DNA from: JAJTCH01 sp040386195 | GTDB taxonomy: Bacteria; Pseudomonadota; Alphaproteobacteria; Rickettsiales; UBA1997 | DNA: 44,407 bases | Reading direction: 5' to 3' | Assembly (NCBI GenBank): GCA_040386195.1 | Contig: JAZKFV010000027.1 | Span: 1-44,407, forward strand | Shown here: positions 8,986 through 17,785 of the stretch, in pieces | Position numbering within the stretch: position 1 is the stretch's first letter | How the letters are laid out: each line of letters begins with the position of its first letter | The notes under the pieces: model-generated | Seen by the model: the letters and a program-made list of their open reading frames with translations, nothing else | Database searches by the model: none | What the model was told of the DNA's origin: nothing | Program-made: the position numbers and the translations under genes

Positions 8986-11841
8986 TTATTTTTCTTGGCT
9001 ATCGCCAGAATCTTTGTTGCTAGAATCACGTTGATTTCTTGCGCTGTTATAGCCCGAAACTTTACTTTTAACAAATCCACCAACTTTACCCGCCAATTTT
9101 CCACCCCATTTTTTAGTGCCTCTAGAACCTCTAGATGTAATTGCTTTGCTAATTCCAAATGCTTTTGCCAGAGATTCTGCCGCGCCTTTTGAGCCGCTTT
9201 TTAATTCAACACCACCCAATAATTTTTCTGCAAGCTCACCAATTTTATCGAGGAATTTGGTAAAAATAAACATTAGCAACGCCGCTTTCATTATGGTGTT
9301 GAGCTTTGCCTGATTCATATTAAACAAGACTGGCAAGCTGATGCCAATTGGCGAAAGAGCATTATTGGTTTGCACATTATTAAATTGGAAAATGCAATAA
9401 ATACTGTTATTGCCGGCGTTACCGGATGAGCAATCAATTCGTTTAGGATTTGCTTTGCCATCACCAATAAATTTAGCATCGCCAATCATAGTATGTTCAA
9501 AAATGGTGATCAAAATTCCTAGATAGGCAAATAAAATTACGGGCTGCAGCACAAAGCTGAGCAAATTAGTTCGCCAACTTTTAAAGATGCTTTCAGTCTT
9601 TTTAAATAAACAGGCGGTGATGGTGATTGGCGAAATGTAAATCATAATGGTGATTGCCATTGATGATATTAAAAAAATATGCAGAGCGCGCACCGTTAAA
9701 GCGATGAGATAAAAAGCAAAGGCAAAAGTGGCAACAAAAAACACCATTCCCAGCCCATTACTTATTAGCCCGGCTAAAATCATAATGATTAAATTTGGCA
9801 CCGAAACTTCAGGGCCAAAACCAAGTGAGCGAGCAATTTTGCAATCAAGCATATCCCAAATTTGCAAATATTCTTTGCCGAGCGGATATGAAGCCAGAAG
9901 CGGATCGTATTTATCTCCTTGGGTAACGCCATCAACAAAGGCGTAGTTGTAGCGCGGAAATTGACAACCGTCGCGGTTAGAAGAATCAGCATTATAAGCC
10001 ATCAATTCATCATTACTTATCAATCCATTATTATTTTGATCAAGCACCACACCTTGATCAATTTTCATAAAAATTTGCGCCAAATCGGTTGATGCGCTAG
10101 AAACTCCGCGGAAAAAATAATCTTGCCACGCAGTTCCCAAAGCAAAATAAGCCACCAAACCCAGTTTAACGATAAACATTATAATAGTTTTTTTGTCCCA
10201 AGGATTACCACTTAGTAACACCGCAATGCCAGCAACAGTTACTGCCATGGTCATCACCAATTTGATGGCGGTTTGTAGATTATCTTGGATTGTTTGAAAG
10301 AAAGAGGCTTGTCCAGCAACCACCTCTCCAGCTTTATAAAAATAACCGGATTTACAATTTCCGTCTTGATCCGGCTCTTCATCTGGGCTTAAACATTTAG
10401 TATTGCCGGCTTTATTGATAAAAATATTTTCTAATGTTTCTTTAAAACATTGGGCAATTGGCGCCGAAAAATTTCTGGTTTTATTAAGCGGGGTTAAAGG
10501 TCCGTCATATTGATATTCATTTTGGGAATCGCCTTTCAAATCAAAACAAGCAGAAGAAATCCAGGCGCCATCCAGATCGCTGGTTCTGATATAAGGAACA
10601 TCCGGTCTTTTAGAGCAATGTTTTAGATATTGGCAATGGTTGAGAAGAATTTTGTATTTATCATCATATTGAGCAATTTCAGTGCCGCCGCCCATATTAT
10701 GATTGTAAGGACAAACTGAATAAGTGGTGGCGCAAATATAATTAGGAACTGATTTAGCCTCGTGAATACTATACCAAACATTACGAACTCTGCATCTGCC
10801 ACCAATTTTACAAAAAGCATAATTACCGCCCTCTTCAATACACATCGTTTCTTGGCTTCTTTTTTTGCAACATTCATAGGCTGTCTTAGCATCGTTTTTT
10901 TCTTGAGCTGTGCCTTTGTGAAGCAAGAACCGCCCGCAGGCATAGTTTGACGCCATATTTGGGCCGCGCATATAATATCTTTGATTTTTGGAATGATAGC
11001 CCAAAATCATATCTTTAGTTTCATCACTCCAGCTGGCAGGATTTTCGCAATCGTCACCGCCTTTATCTTCTTTTTCAATTCCACCATAAATATATTCGCG
11101 ATATTCTTGATTGGTTATATCCAATGTCATCGCACCACTTTTATATTTATCTTCCAATCTTTTTTGATCCGACAAATCTCCTTTGCCGTGAATATACATT
11201 GTGTTATTGGGCAATGAGCCATCTTGATAATCAGGAATTCCAGCACCATCATTGGCATTTTGTTGCGCTGCTGGGCGTTCTTGCCAAGTGTTCCAAGTTT
11301 CACCACAAAGATGAGCGTCTCTTTGGCTGTCAACCGCAACTTGCCAAATGATTGCCAATTCACTAGTTGCCACGCCAACCGCAGCTGCCATCGATGCAGC
11401 TCCACTGCAGCAAGCGGCGGCTTGCACATAACTTTGCGCCGCCATAAATGTGGCGCACATACCGGCATTTTTTACTGTTTCTGTTACCACTTTTGGCGAC
11501 AAAACCACACCAGACGCCGATGATGCAGAGATCAATGCAATTTGAGCAAGCTGATTACAGCCGGCAGAAGCAGCAATTCTTGTCGCAAAAACACTGGCGC
11601 CGATCACACCGATATAAGCGATACAAGATGGATTATCAATTTCCCACTCCTGATCTTTTGAACCCATCGGACCAAAATCAAGTGGCTGAGTTTTGCAACT
11701 GCCTTGGCTATCAATAGTAGTTGTGCGCACATAATCAGGAGCAGCAAAAGTATTTTGAAGGGCAGAAAAAAGAAGTGAGGCAGTCAGAATTAAAGCAACT
11801 GAGAGATTTTTGAAATTGTGCGGTAAAAGTTTTATCTTCAA
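8986..11841 (-). CDS. virB6: VirB6/TrbL family type IV secretion channel protein with large ectodomain
   Basis: VirB6 is the polytopic inner-membrane component of type IV secretion systems. This 951-residue version is much larger than the roughly 300-residue Agrobacterium VirB6, as in Rickettsiales. Residues 1-34 are a signal peptide; residues 35-515 form a domain with about 22 cysteines; hydrophobic segments cluster at about 518-575 and 680-785; and a basic, glycine/serine-rich tail runs from about 870. The stretch DQNNNGLISNDE at 601-612 matches an EF-hand calcium loop. The start is TTG at 11841, overlapping the hisG stop (TTGA), which fits translational coupling. No other vir gene is in the window. 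Confidence 0.88.
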   Translation of the reverse strand: MKIKLLPHNFKNLSVALILTASLLFSALQNTFAAPDYVRTTTIDSQGSCKTQPLDFGPMGSKDQEWEIDNPSCIAYIGVIGASVFATRIAASAGCNQLAQIALISASSASGVVLSPKVVTETVKNAGMCATFMAAQSYVQAAACCSGAASMAAAVGVATSELAIIWQVAVDSQRDAHLCGETWNTWQERPAAQQNANDGAGIPDYQDGSLPNNTMYIHGKGDLSDQKRLEDKYKSGAMTLDITNQEYREYIYGGIEKEDKGGDDCENPASWSDETKDMILGYHSKNQRYYMRGPNMASNYACGRFLLHKGTAQEKNDAKTAYECCKKRSQETMCIEEGGNYAFCKIGGRCRVRNVWYSIHEAKSVPNYICATTYSVCPYNHNMGGGTEIAQYDDKYKILLNHCQYLKHCSKRPDVPYIRTSDLDGAWISSACFDLKGDSQNEYQYDGPLTPLNKTRNFSAPIAQCFKETLENIFINKAGNTKCLSPDEEPDQDGNCKSGYFYKAGEVVAGQASFFQTIQDNLQTAIKLVMTMAVTVAGIAVLLSGNPWDKKTIIMFIVKLGLVAYFALGTAWQDYFFRGVSSASTDLAQIFMKIDQGVVLDQNNNGLISNDELMAYNADSSNRDGCQFPRYNYAFVDGVTQGDKYDPLLASYPLGKEYLQIWDMLDCKIARSLGFGPEVSVPNLIIMILAGLISNGLGMVFFVATFAFAFYLIALTVRALHIFLISSMAITIMIYISPITITACLFKKTESIFKSWRTNLLSFVLQPVILFAYLGILITIFEHTMIGDAKFIGDGKANPKRIDCSSGNAGNNSIYCIFQFNNVQTNNALSPIGISLPVLFNMNQAKLNTIMKAALLMFIFTKFLDKIGELAEKLLGGVELKSGSKGAAESLAKAFGISKAITSRGSRGTKKWGGKLAGKVGGFVKSKVSGYNSARNQRDSSNKDSGDSQEK

Positions 11842-12488
11842 TCTTTGATCAATTTTTTTGTATCAAATAATTTTATCACTTTTAGCAATTGTTGATTTTT
11901 GGTTTTTAAACTGTGGCGATTAGCTATAAAATAAGAGCTGACATCAAGAATTTTTCTAATTTCCTGCAAACCATTTTCCTTCAAAGTATTGCCAGTGCTG
12001 ACCAAATCAACAATGTAATCACATAAATTTAAATGCGGAGCCAATTCCATTGCGCCATTAAGCTTGATGCATTCAGCCTGAATTCCCTGCGCAGAAAAAT
12101 AATTATTAGTCAGATTAAGGTATTTAGTCGCAATTCTTAAATGGCTTTTGCCAGTAAAATCATCATTACCATTTTTAGCAGCAATTGCCAATCTGCATTT
12201 GCCAATTTCTAAATCAAAAAGCGGATAAATATCCGGTGATGAAAATTCTTCCAAAACATCCGAACCGCAAACCCCCAGATCGGCGCCGCCAAATTTAACA
12301 ATTGTTGCCACATCAAAACTGCGCACTTTAATAATTTTTAAGTTAGAAAAATTGCTCTCAAAAATTAATTTGCGAGAATTTTCATTATAAAAATCTGCTT
12401 CCGGCACAAAACCAATTTGCAAAAATAAAGCCCGCAGATCGTTGAGAATTCTGCCTTTAGGAATGGCAATGATTAAATCTTTTTTCAT
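11838..12488 (-). CDS. hisG: ATP phosphoribosyltransferase, short form
   Basis: Catalyses the first step of histidine synthesis, joining ATP and PRPP. The 216 residues show the short-form layout: IAIPKGRIL at the N-terminus, KFGGADLGVCGSDVL near residue 66, and the PRPP-binding segment DYIVDLVSTGNTLKENGL near 160-177. Short HisG lacks the C-terminal regulatory ACT-like domain and needs the HisRS-like partner HisZ; no hisZ is in the window. It starts two bases after the porin-like gene and overlaps virB6 by four bases, so it sits in the middle of an envelope operon instead of with other his genes. Confidence 0.93.
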   Translation of the reverse strand: MKKDLIIAIPKGRILNDLRALFLQIGFVPEADFYNENSRKLIFESNFSNLKIIKVRSFDVATIVKFGGADLGVCGSDVLEEFSSPDIYPLFDLEIGKCRLAIAAKNGNDDFTGKSHLRIATKYLNLTNNYFSAQGIQAECIKLNGAMELAPHLNLCDYIVDLVSTGNTLKENGLQEIRKILDVSSYFIANRHSLKTKNQQLLKVIKLFDTKKLIKD

Positions 12489-12490
12489 TA

Positions 12491-13708
12491 TTAAAATTCA
12501 ATTTTATGTCCAATTAAAAAACCAAAAGCTTTATTGGTGATGGGATTAATTTTATCATCCAATTCACTTTGACGATAACCGACGGAGAAAAGCAAACCCT
12601 TGAGAATTGGACTTAAATTGTCAAATTTATATCCAAAAGATAATTCTTCGATTGATTTATCGATGCCGTTTTCACCAAATTTAACCTGCTTTTCTTTGGC
12701 TTTGGCTAAAGTTATTGAAAAATCTTTAAAAATATAAGCAGTAAAATTGACGGTTAAAAAATCAACTCCTTTGTCAGTGTCGCCATCTAGATTGATGATA
12801 TTTGTGTATTCAACAAAACTATCAAGCAAAAAATTATTATTAATTGGATATTCATATTTCATATTTAACGCAAAAGCTTTTTCATCGCTAATTTTATTAG
12901 AAGCAATAATAGTATTTTGCCGCTTATTAACCGCTAAATTTAAATAAGAAAAATGATATGATAATTTTTCTTGATTACCAAAATCATAAAAAATATCAGT
13001 TGATAAAACATAAGAATCGAGATTTCTAGTATCTCCGGGAGTGCCGTCACTTTTAGCGGCGCTGTCTCTGGTGGTAATAATTGAATTATCCAAATTTTTG
13101 CGATCATTGGTAAAAGCACTCAAACCAAAAACATATTCACCAACAGTTTTTTCATCACCAACTCTTTGAATAATACCTAAACCTAATTTTTCGGATTGTC
13201 GATATTGCCGCGCTAATTCATTGACCCAAATTCCATTTTCAATTCTCCAGGCATTACCAAAATCGGCAGTAAATTTCCCCGCTAAGGCAGAAAAGTTTTT
13301 ATAATTATAATTCAAAATTAACTCGTTAATAAAAGCGCCTTGATTATCAAAAAATCTATCCTCACCTTTTGCCAATTGGCTTTGGCGCAAATTTTCTGAA
13401 GCTTGTGGCATCACATCAAATTTGATATTGGTTTTGACTATAAAATGATCGCTGAAGCGCAGATTAACGCCTAATACTGATTTGATAAAAGCGTCGTTAT
13501 ATTCATTTCTGCGATCATCGGAATGATAAGTGTCGGTATAATAAATTCGGTTGTTCAGCATTCCGCTGATAATGTTTTTATTATCAATATTTTGTTGATA
13601 TTGCTCATCCAAATTTTTCCACGCACCGTCGGTCATATCGGCGCAATTGGCATTATATTGCAATAAAAAACAGCCAGCAAAAATAGCGATAAATTTAGAC
13701 TTTCTCAT
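12491..13708 (-). CDS. Porin-like outer membrane beta-barrel protein
   Basis: A 405-residue protein with a signal peptide (MRKSKFIAIFAGCFLLQYNANC-ADM; cleavage near 22) and a mature part made of alternating, aromatic-rich strands such as ELILNYNYKNFSALAGKF and FLTVNFTAYIFKDFSITLA. It ends in phenylalanine (GHKIEF), the usual BAM-recognised terminus of barrel proteins. The best guess is a porin or alginate-type/OprD-like channel, but I do not recognise the exact family and no substrate can be named. It is the first gene of the porin-hisG-virB6 operon. Confidence 0.72.
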   Translation of the reverse strand: MRKSKFIAIFAGCFLLQYNANCADMTDGAWKNLDEQYQQNIDNKNIISGMLNNRIYYTDTYHSDDRRNEYNDAFIKSVLGVNLRFSDHFIVKTNIKFDVMPQASENLRQSQLAKGEDRFFDNQGAFINELILNYNYKNFSALAGKFTADFGNAWRIENGIWVNELARQYRQSEKLGLGIIQRVGDEKTVGEYVFGLSAFTNDRKNLDNSIITTRDSAAKSDGTPGDTRNLDSYVLSTDIFYDFGNQEKLSYHFSYLNLAVNKRQNTIIASNKISDEKAFALNMKYEYPINNNFLLDSFVEYTNIINLDGDTDKGVDFLTVNFTAYIFKDFSITLAKAKEKQVKFGENGIDKSIEELSFGYKFDNLSPILKGLLFSVGYRQSELDDKINPITNKAFGFLIGHKIEF

Positions 13709-13796
13709 TTATTAATTAGGATAAAAAATTAGACTGGTAAAACTTCTGGAAAACCTTTGGTAAATCCTAGTTAGCAAAAGCAAAATGTAAATATCT

Positions 13797-14507
13797 ATGA
13801 ATCCACTTTTAATTGGCGCAATTTTTTGTTCTGGCTTTTTTATTGAAAGCATCATTGGCTTTGGCGGCTCTTTAGTTGCCTTCTCAATTTTAGGATTTTT
13901 TATTGATATTAAAGAATTAATTTTGATGGCAATTTATACCGCCACCACCGCCAGCATTTTTGTTTTGGCTTCTGATCACAAAGGATTTGACCAAAATATT
14001 TTCTTCAAATCTTTTCCTTATTGTTTAGTTGGAACCATAATTGGCGCCGTGTTTTTTGTTAATAACGATTCGCGAATTATCATTATTGCTTTTGGTTTAT
14101 TTTTAATTTTTTTAGCCGCCAAAACTATGTTTTTCGATAACATCAAATTACCTAAACATTTTTCCAATTTGGTTTTAACTATTGGTGGAATTTCACAAGG
14201 AATTTTTGGCATTGGCGGACCATTTTTTGCGATTGCTTTAAAAGAAAAATTCAAAAACAAATCCCAAATGCGCGCCACTTTGGCAATATTTTTTATCTTT
14301 TTTAACTTGATCAGAATTTGCCAATTTTCTCTGCAAGGAACTTTAACCGCTGATGTTTTTTTCAAATTATGGTGGATCGCCGCGCCGCTGGCAATTTCAA
14401 TTCATCTTGGGCATTTAGTGCACAAGAAAATCAGCGAATCCGCCTTCAAAAAAATCGTCGCTATTTTAGCAACATTTTCGGGAATTGAGTTTTTGTTTAA
14501 GAAATAA
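13797..14507 (+). CDS. TauE/SafE (TSUP) family permease
   Basis: A 236-residue membrane protein with two related halves, each beginning with a glycine-rich motif: GFFIESIIGFGGSLVAF near residue 14 and GISQGIFGIGGPFFAIAL near 128. This repeat is the mark of the TSUP family, which exports or imports sulfite, sulfoacetate and related organosulfur anions. Around seven or eight transmembrane segments can be drawn. The substrate cannot be deduced because no sulfur gene is nearby. It is divergent from the porin-like gene. Confidence 0.85.
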   Translation: MNPLLIGAIFCSGFFIESIIGFGGSLVAFSILGFFIDIKELILMAIYTATTASIFVLASDHKGFDQNIFFKSFPYCLVGTIIGAVFFVNNDSRIIIIAFGLFLIFLAAKTMFFDNIKLPKHFSNLVLTIGGISQGIFGIGGPFFAIALKEKFKNKSQMRATLAIFFIFFNLIRICQFSLQGTLTADVFFKLWWIAAPLAISIHLGHLVHKKISESAFKKIVAILATFSGIEFLFKK

Positions 14508-14540
14508 TTTCTTGAAAAAATAATTTTTATAATAAAACTA

Positions 14541-14558
14541 ATAAACATTATAAACATT
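14541..14558. promoter_or_regulatory. Tandem 9-bp direct repeat upstream of toxin-antitoxin genes
   Basis: ATAAACATT occurs twice head to tail, ending 15 bases before the antitoxin ATG. Ribbon-helix-helix antitoxins usually repress their own operon by binding short repeats near the start, so this is a candidate operator. The surrounding DNA is extremely AT-rich, so chance repetition is possible. Confidence 0.3.
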
Positions 14559-14573
14559 ATTTTTATATCATTT

Positions 14574-14873
14574 ATGACCAAAGTAATTATTGACCTGCCA
14601 ACCGATCTTCATAGAGCCGTTAAATCCTTCACCGGAGCCAATGGCGAAACTATGAAACATTTTTTTATTTCCGCCGCTGAGGAAAAATTAAAATATCAAA
14701 AAACTCAGTCAAAAAACAAAATTTCTAAAAAGAAAATCAAAGACGAATTTATCAGCGAAGAAGAAGCTGACGCAATGTTGAAGCCTTATTTGATTCGTTT
14801 GGTGAAAAGGATTAATGAAGGAAAAGAAAAAGTTTTATCAGAACAAGAATTTTTTGCGGAACTCGCAAAATAA
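14574..14873 (+). CDS. Putative ribbon-helix-helix antitoxin
   Basis: A 99-residue protein whose start, KVIIDLPTDLHRAVKSF, fits the beta strand and first helix of a ribbon-helix-helix DNA-binding domain. A lysine-rich linker follows (about 45-63), then an acidic/basic C-terminal helix region (DAMLKPYLIRLVKRINEG) of the sort that wraps and blocks a toxin. It precedes a RelE-like gene by 38 bases on the same strand, the usual antitoxin-first order. It should neutralise the toxin and repress the operon. The family is inferred from layout; sequence match is weak. Confidence 0.68.
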   Translation: MTKVIIDLPTDLHRAVKSFTGANGETMKHFFISAAEEKLKYQKTQSKNKISKKKIKDEFISEEEADAMLKPYLIRLVKRINEGKEKVLSEQEFFAELAK

Positions 14874-14911
14874 ATAAAAATTGCGCCACAATTAAACAAA
14901 CCCAAAAAAAT

Positions 14912-15247
14912 ATGATAATCGACTATTCCAACAGATTTTTTAAAGAAGCAAAAAAATTGAGAAAAAAATATCCGAAAATTGATCAGGATATCAAAATATT
15001 AATTTCAAAACTCAAACTTGGTTATCCTTTGGGTAAAAAAATTGAAGGTTTGAAAGGTTTTAATATCTATAAAGCCAGAATTCGCAACACTTCCAGCAAT
15101 AGCGGAAAATCCGGCGGTTTTAGAGCAATTTATTATTTACAAACCGCCAGTGAAATTCTGATGTTGTCAATCTACAGCAAATCCCAAAAGGAAAATATCT
15201 CCAAAAATGAAATATTAGAAATTTTGCAAGATGAAGAAATTTCTTGA
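14912..15247 (+). CDS. RelE/ParE superfamily toxin
   Basis: A 111-residue basic protein with the RelE/HigB fold pattern: an N-terminal strand and helices (YSNRFFKEAKKLRKKYPKI), the strand YKARIRNTSS, then GKSGGFRAIYYL and the C-terminal strand ILMLSIYSKSQKENI. Members cleave mRNA in the ribosomal A site or, for ParE, poison gyrase; the GGFR.IY form with the terminal K.E.I segment is closer to RelE/HigB mRNA endonucleases. Partner of the upstream antitoxin. Whether it is active cannot be told from sequence. Confidence 0.8.
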   Translation: MIIDYSNRFFKEAKKLRKKYPKIDQDIKILISKLKLGYPLGKKIEGLKGFNIYKARIRNTSSNSGKSGGFRAIYYLQTASEILMLSIYSKSQKENISKNEILEILQDEEIS

Positions 15248-15256
15248 AGTTGGTGG

Positions 15257-15283
15257 TTGACTTAGTTTGAGCCGATTTATAAA
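15257..15283 (+). promoter_or_regulatory. Candidate promoter of ilvC
   Basis: TTGACT at 15257 and TATAAA at 15278, separated by 15 bases, lie about 45 bases before the ilvC ATG. The hexamers are good, but the spacer is shorter than the usual 16-18. No attenuator or leader peptide is evident. Confidence 0.35.
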
Positions 15284-15325
15284 CTGGTCGCTCTTATCTT
15301 TTTAACTAATCTTACTTAAATAATT

Positions 15326-16345
15326 ATGAAAGTTTATTACGATCGCGATGCCGATTTGAGCATCATTCAAGGCAAAAAAGTTGCTATTATTGGCTACGGT
15401 TCTCAAGCTCACGCTCACGCACAAAATCTTCGCGATTCTGGCGTTGAAGAAGTTAAAATCGCTCTTCGTGCTGGTTCAACTTCCGTAATTAAAGCGCAAA
15501 ATGCTGGCTTTGAAGTTTTATCAAATAAAGATGCAGCCGCTTGGGCTGATGTTTTAATGGTTTTAGCTCCGGATGAATTTCAAGCTGATATCTATGAACA
15601 AGATTTGAAAGATAACTTGAAACAAGGCGCTTCTTTGGCCTTCGCTCACGGCTTAAATATTCACTTCGAATTAATTAAAGCCCGTCCAGATTTAGATGTG
15701 TTTATGATCGCTCCCAAAGGCCCAGGTCACACAGTTCGCGGCGAATATGTTAAAGGCGGCGGCGTTCCTTGTTTGGTTGCGGTTGCTCAAGATCAATCTG
15801 GTCAAGCTTTAAAAATCGCTTTGTCATATGCCTCAGCAGTTGGCGGCGGCAGATCTGGCGTGATCGAAACTACTTTCAAAGAAGAATGCGAAACTGATTT
15901 ATTCGGCGAACAAGCAGTTCTTTGCGGCGGCGTTACCGCTTTAATTCAAGCTGGTTTTGAAACCCTAACTGAAGCTGGCTACGCTCCAGAAATGGCTTAT
16001 TTTGAATGCTTACACGAAATGAAGTTGATCGTTGATTTGCTTTATGAAGGTGGCATTGCCAATATGCGCTATTCAATTTCCAACACCGCCGAATATGGCG
16101 ATGTGACTCGCGGCCCAAGAATTATCACTCCTGAAACTAAAGCCGAAATGAAGAAAATTTTAGGCGAAATTCAATCTGGTCAATTTGCTAAAGAATTTAT
16201 GGCAGAAAGCAAATCCGGCAATAAGAATTTTGACATTCTAAGAGCCAAAGGCAAAGCCCACCCAATTGAAGAAACTGGTGCAAAATTGCGTTCAATGATG
16301 CCTTGGATTGGTAAAAATAAATTAGTTAATAAAGCAGCAAACTAA
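15326..16345 (+). CDS. ilvC: Ketol-acid reductoisomerase (NADP-dependent), class I
   Basis: IlvC carries out the second step of valine and isoleucine synthesis, an alkyl shift and NADPH reduction. The nucleotide-binding loop GYGSQAHAHAQNLRDSG is near residue 24, followed by APKGPGHTVRGEY near 132 and the metal-binding EECETDLFGEQ near 190. At 339 residues it is a class I (short) enzyme of normal length. No ilvBN, ilvD or leu genes are in the window, so it stands alone. Its stop codon is followed within three bases by a heptamer repeat array. Confidence 0.96.
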   Translation: MKVYYDRDADLSIIQGKKVAIIGYGSQAHAHAQNLRDSGVEEVKIALRAGSTSVIKAQNAGFEVLSNKDAAAWADVLMVLAPDEFQADIYEQDLKDNLKQGASLAFAHGLNIHFELIKARPDLDVFMIAPKGPGHTVRGEYVKGGGVPCLVAVAQDQSGQALKIALSYASAVGGGRSGVIETTFKEECETDLFGEQAVLCGGVTALIQAGFETLTEAGYAPEMAYFECLHEMKLIVDLLYEGGIANMRYSISNTAEYGDVTRGPRIITPETKAEMKKILGEIQSGQFAKEFMAESKSGNKNFDILRAKGKAHPIEETGAKLRSMMPWIGKNKLVNKAAN

Positions 16346-16347
16346 AA

Positions 16348-16425
16348 TAATGATTAATGGTTAATGATTAATGATTAATTAGGTTGCATTAATTTTAACC
16401 ATTAATCATTAACCATTAATCATTA
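16348..16425. repeat. Inverted pair of TAATGAT heptamer arrays between ilvC and glmU
   Basis: The left array reads TAATGAT, TAATGGT, TAATGAT, TAATGAT, TAATTAG. The right arm is its reverse complement type (ATTAATC/ATTAACC units). A 26-base exact stem pairs 16348-16373 with 16400-16425, with a 26-base loop. It begins three bases after the ilvC stop and the units run to within a few bases of the glmU ATG at 16436. It may act as a terminator, attenuator or mRNA stabiliser. Confidence 0.88.
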
Positions 16426-16435
16426 ATCATTAAAA

Positions 16436-17785
16436 ATGTCTCTATCTATAATTATTCTCGCGGCCGGCAAAGGCACGCGAATGAAATCTTCTCAGCCAAA
16501 AGTTCTTCACAAAATTGCTAATCGGGAAATGCTTAATTTGGTGATTGATACTGCCAAAGAAATTAAGCCCGACAATATTTCAGTGGTTATTTCTAGTGAG
16601 ATGGAAAAATTTGCTGCCCAAATTGCTAAGCAACATCCCAAAACTAATTTAACTTTTGCCATTCAAAAACAGCAATTAGGCACTGCCAATGCGGTTGAAG
16701 CTGGGATGAAATCTTTGAAAAAAGTTGGCGATGTGGTTTTGGTTCTTTATGGCGACACGCCATTAATCAAGGCGCAGACACTTAAAATTATGGTTGCTGA
16801 TATTTTAAAACAACAAAATGCCCAAGGGAATACAGTTTGTGTTTTGGGTTTTCATTGCTATGAAGCCAATAAATACGGGCATTTGGTGATTGATAAAAAT
16901 CAATTGATTCGCATTGTTGAATTTAAAGATGCCACCGCCCAAGAAAAAGCAATCACCCTTTGCAACTCTGGAGTCATTGCTGTCAATGGCGCGCAGATCA
17001 AAAATCTTTTGACAAAAATTAATAATAAAAACGCCAGCGGTGAATTTTATTTAACTGATATTGTTGGCGTGGCTAGAAAACAAGGCCTGTCTTGCGGATT
17101 TATTCATACCGACGAAAACGAAGTGATGGGTGTAAATTCGCGCGTGGAATTGGCTAAGGCTGACAAAATTAAACAAAAAGAAATTCGCAACGCTTTGATG
17201 GAATCAGGCGTGACCATGCACAATCCCAAATCAATTTATTTTTCTTTTGATACTAAAATTAGCAATGATGTAATTATTCATCCTAATGTTGTTTTTGGAA
17301 CTGGCGTTGAGATTGATTCTAATGTTGAAATCAAATCATTTTCTCACATTGAAGGCACAAAAATAAAATCTGGCGCTGTTGTTGGGCCCTTTGCCCGTCT
17401 GCGTCCGGAAACTGTGATTGAAGAAGATGCGCGGATTGGCAATTTTGTTGAGATCAAAAAATCAATCATTAAAAAAGGCGCAAAAGTTAATCATTTAAGC
17501 TATATCGGCGATGCGGAAATTGGTCAGGAAGCTAACATTGGCGCTGGAACCATCACTTGCAATTATGATGGTTATAAAAAATCTAAAACTAAAATCGGTA
17601 AAAAAGTTTTTATCGGCTCCAACAGCGCATTGATTGCACCAGTTAATATTGGCGATGGCGCGGTAATTGGTGCGGGCAGCGTGATTATTTCAGATGTTAA
17701 AAAAGACGATTTGGCAATATCTAGAAGCAAACAAGAAAATATCAAAAATGGTGGCAAAAATTATCACAATAAAAAAAATCGTTAG
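16436..17785 (+). CDS. glmU: Bifunctional GlmU (GlcNAc-1-P uridyltransferase / GlcN-1-P acetyltransferase)
   Basis: Makes UDP-GlcNAc for peptidoglycan and lipid A. Residues 1 to about 230 are the pyrophosphorylase domain, starting ILAAGKGTRMKS with PKVLHKI, and QQLGTANAVEAG and YGDTPLI follow. From about 250 the protein is a left-handed beta helix of hexapeptide repeats, including GPFARLRPET, NFVEIKKS and IGAGTITCNYDG, where acetyl transfer occurs. Length (449) is normal. The final codons and TAG stop fall in the first unit of a TCGTTAG repeat array, so the very C-terminus (KNR) may be repeat-derived. The next gene overlaps it by 38 bases. Confidence 0.95.
   Translation: MSLSIIILAAGKGTRMKSSQPKVLHKIANREMLNLVIDTAKEIKPDNISVVISSEMEKFAAQIAKQHPKTNLTFAIQKQQLGTANAVEAGMKSLKKVGDVVLVLYGDTPLIKAQTLKIMVADILKQQNAQGNTVCVLGFHCYEANKYGHLVIDKNQLIRIVEFKDATAQEKAITLCNSGVIAVNGAQIKNLLTKINNKNASGEFYLTDIVGVARKQGLSCGFIHTDENEVMGVNSRVELAKADKIKQKEIRNALMESGVTMHNPKSIYFSFDTKISNDVIIHPNVVFGTGVEIDSNVEIKSFSHIEGTKIKSGAVVGPFARLRPETVIEEDARIGNFVEIKKSIIKKGAKVNHLSYIGDAEIGQEANIGAGTITCNYDGYKKSKTKIGKKVFIGSNSALIAPVNIGDGAVIGAGSVIISDVKKDDLAISRSKQENIKNGGKNYHNKKNR

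Noticed and set aside
10981..11717. Several overlapping plus-strand frames opposite the VirB6 ectodomain
   Set aside because: They have His/Cys/Phe-rich, domain-free composition and overlap each other in different frames; they mirror the real minus-strand gene, which has a signal peptide and family motifs.
13709..13796. Short inverted motif (TTAGGAT / ATCCTAG) between the porin-like gene and the permease
   Set aside because: The match is short, widely spaced and has mismatches; in AT-rich DNA it is likely by chance.
15933..16118. Minus-strand frame inside ilvC
   Set aside because: It lies fully within a conserved, motif-complete ilvC and has no domain of its own.
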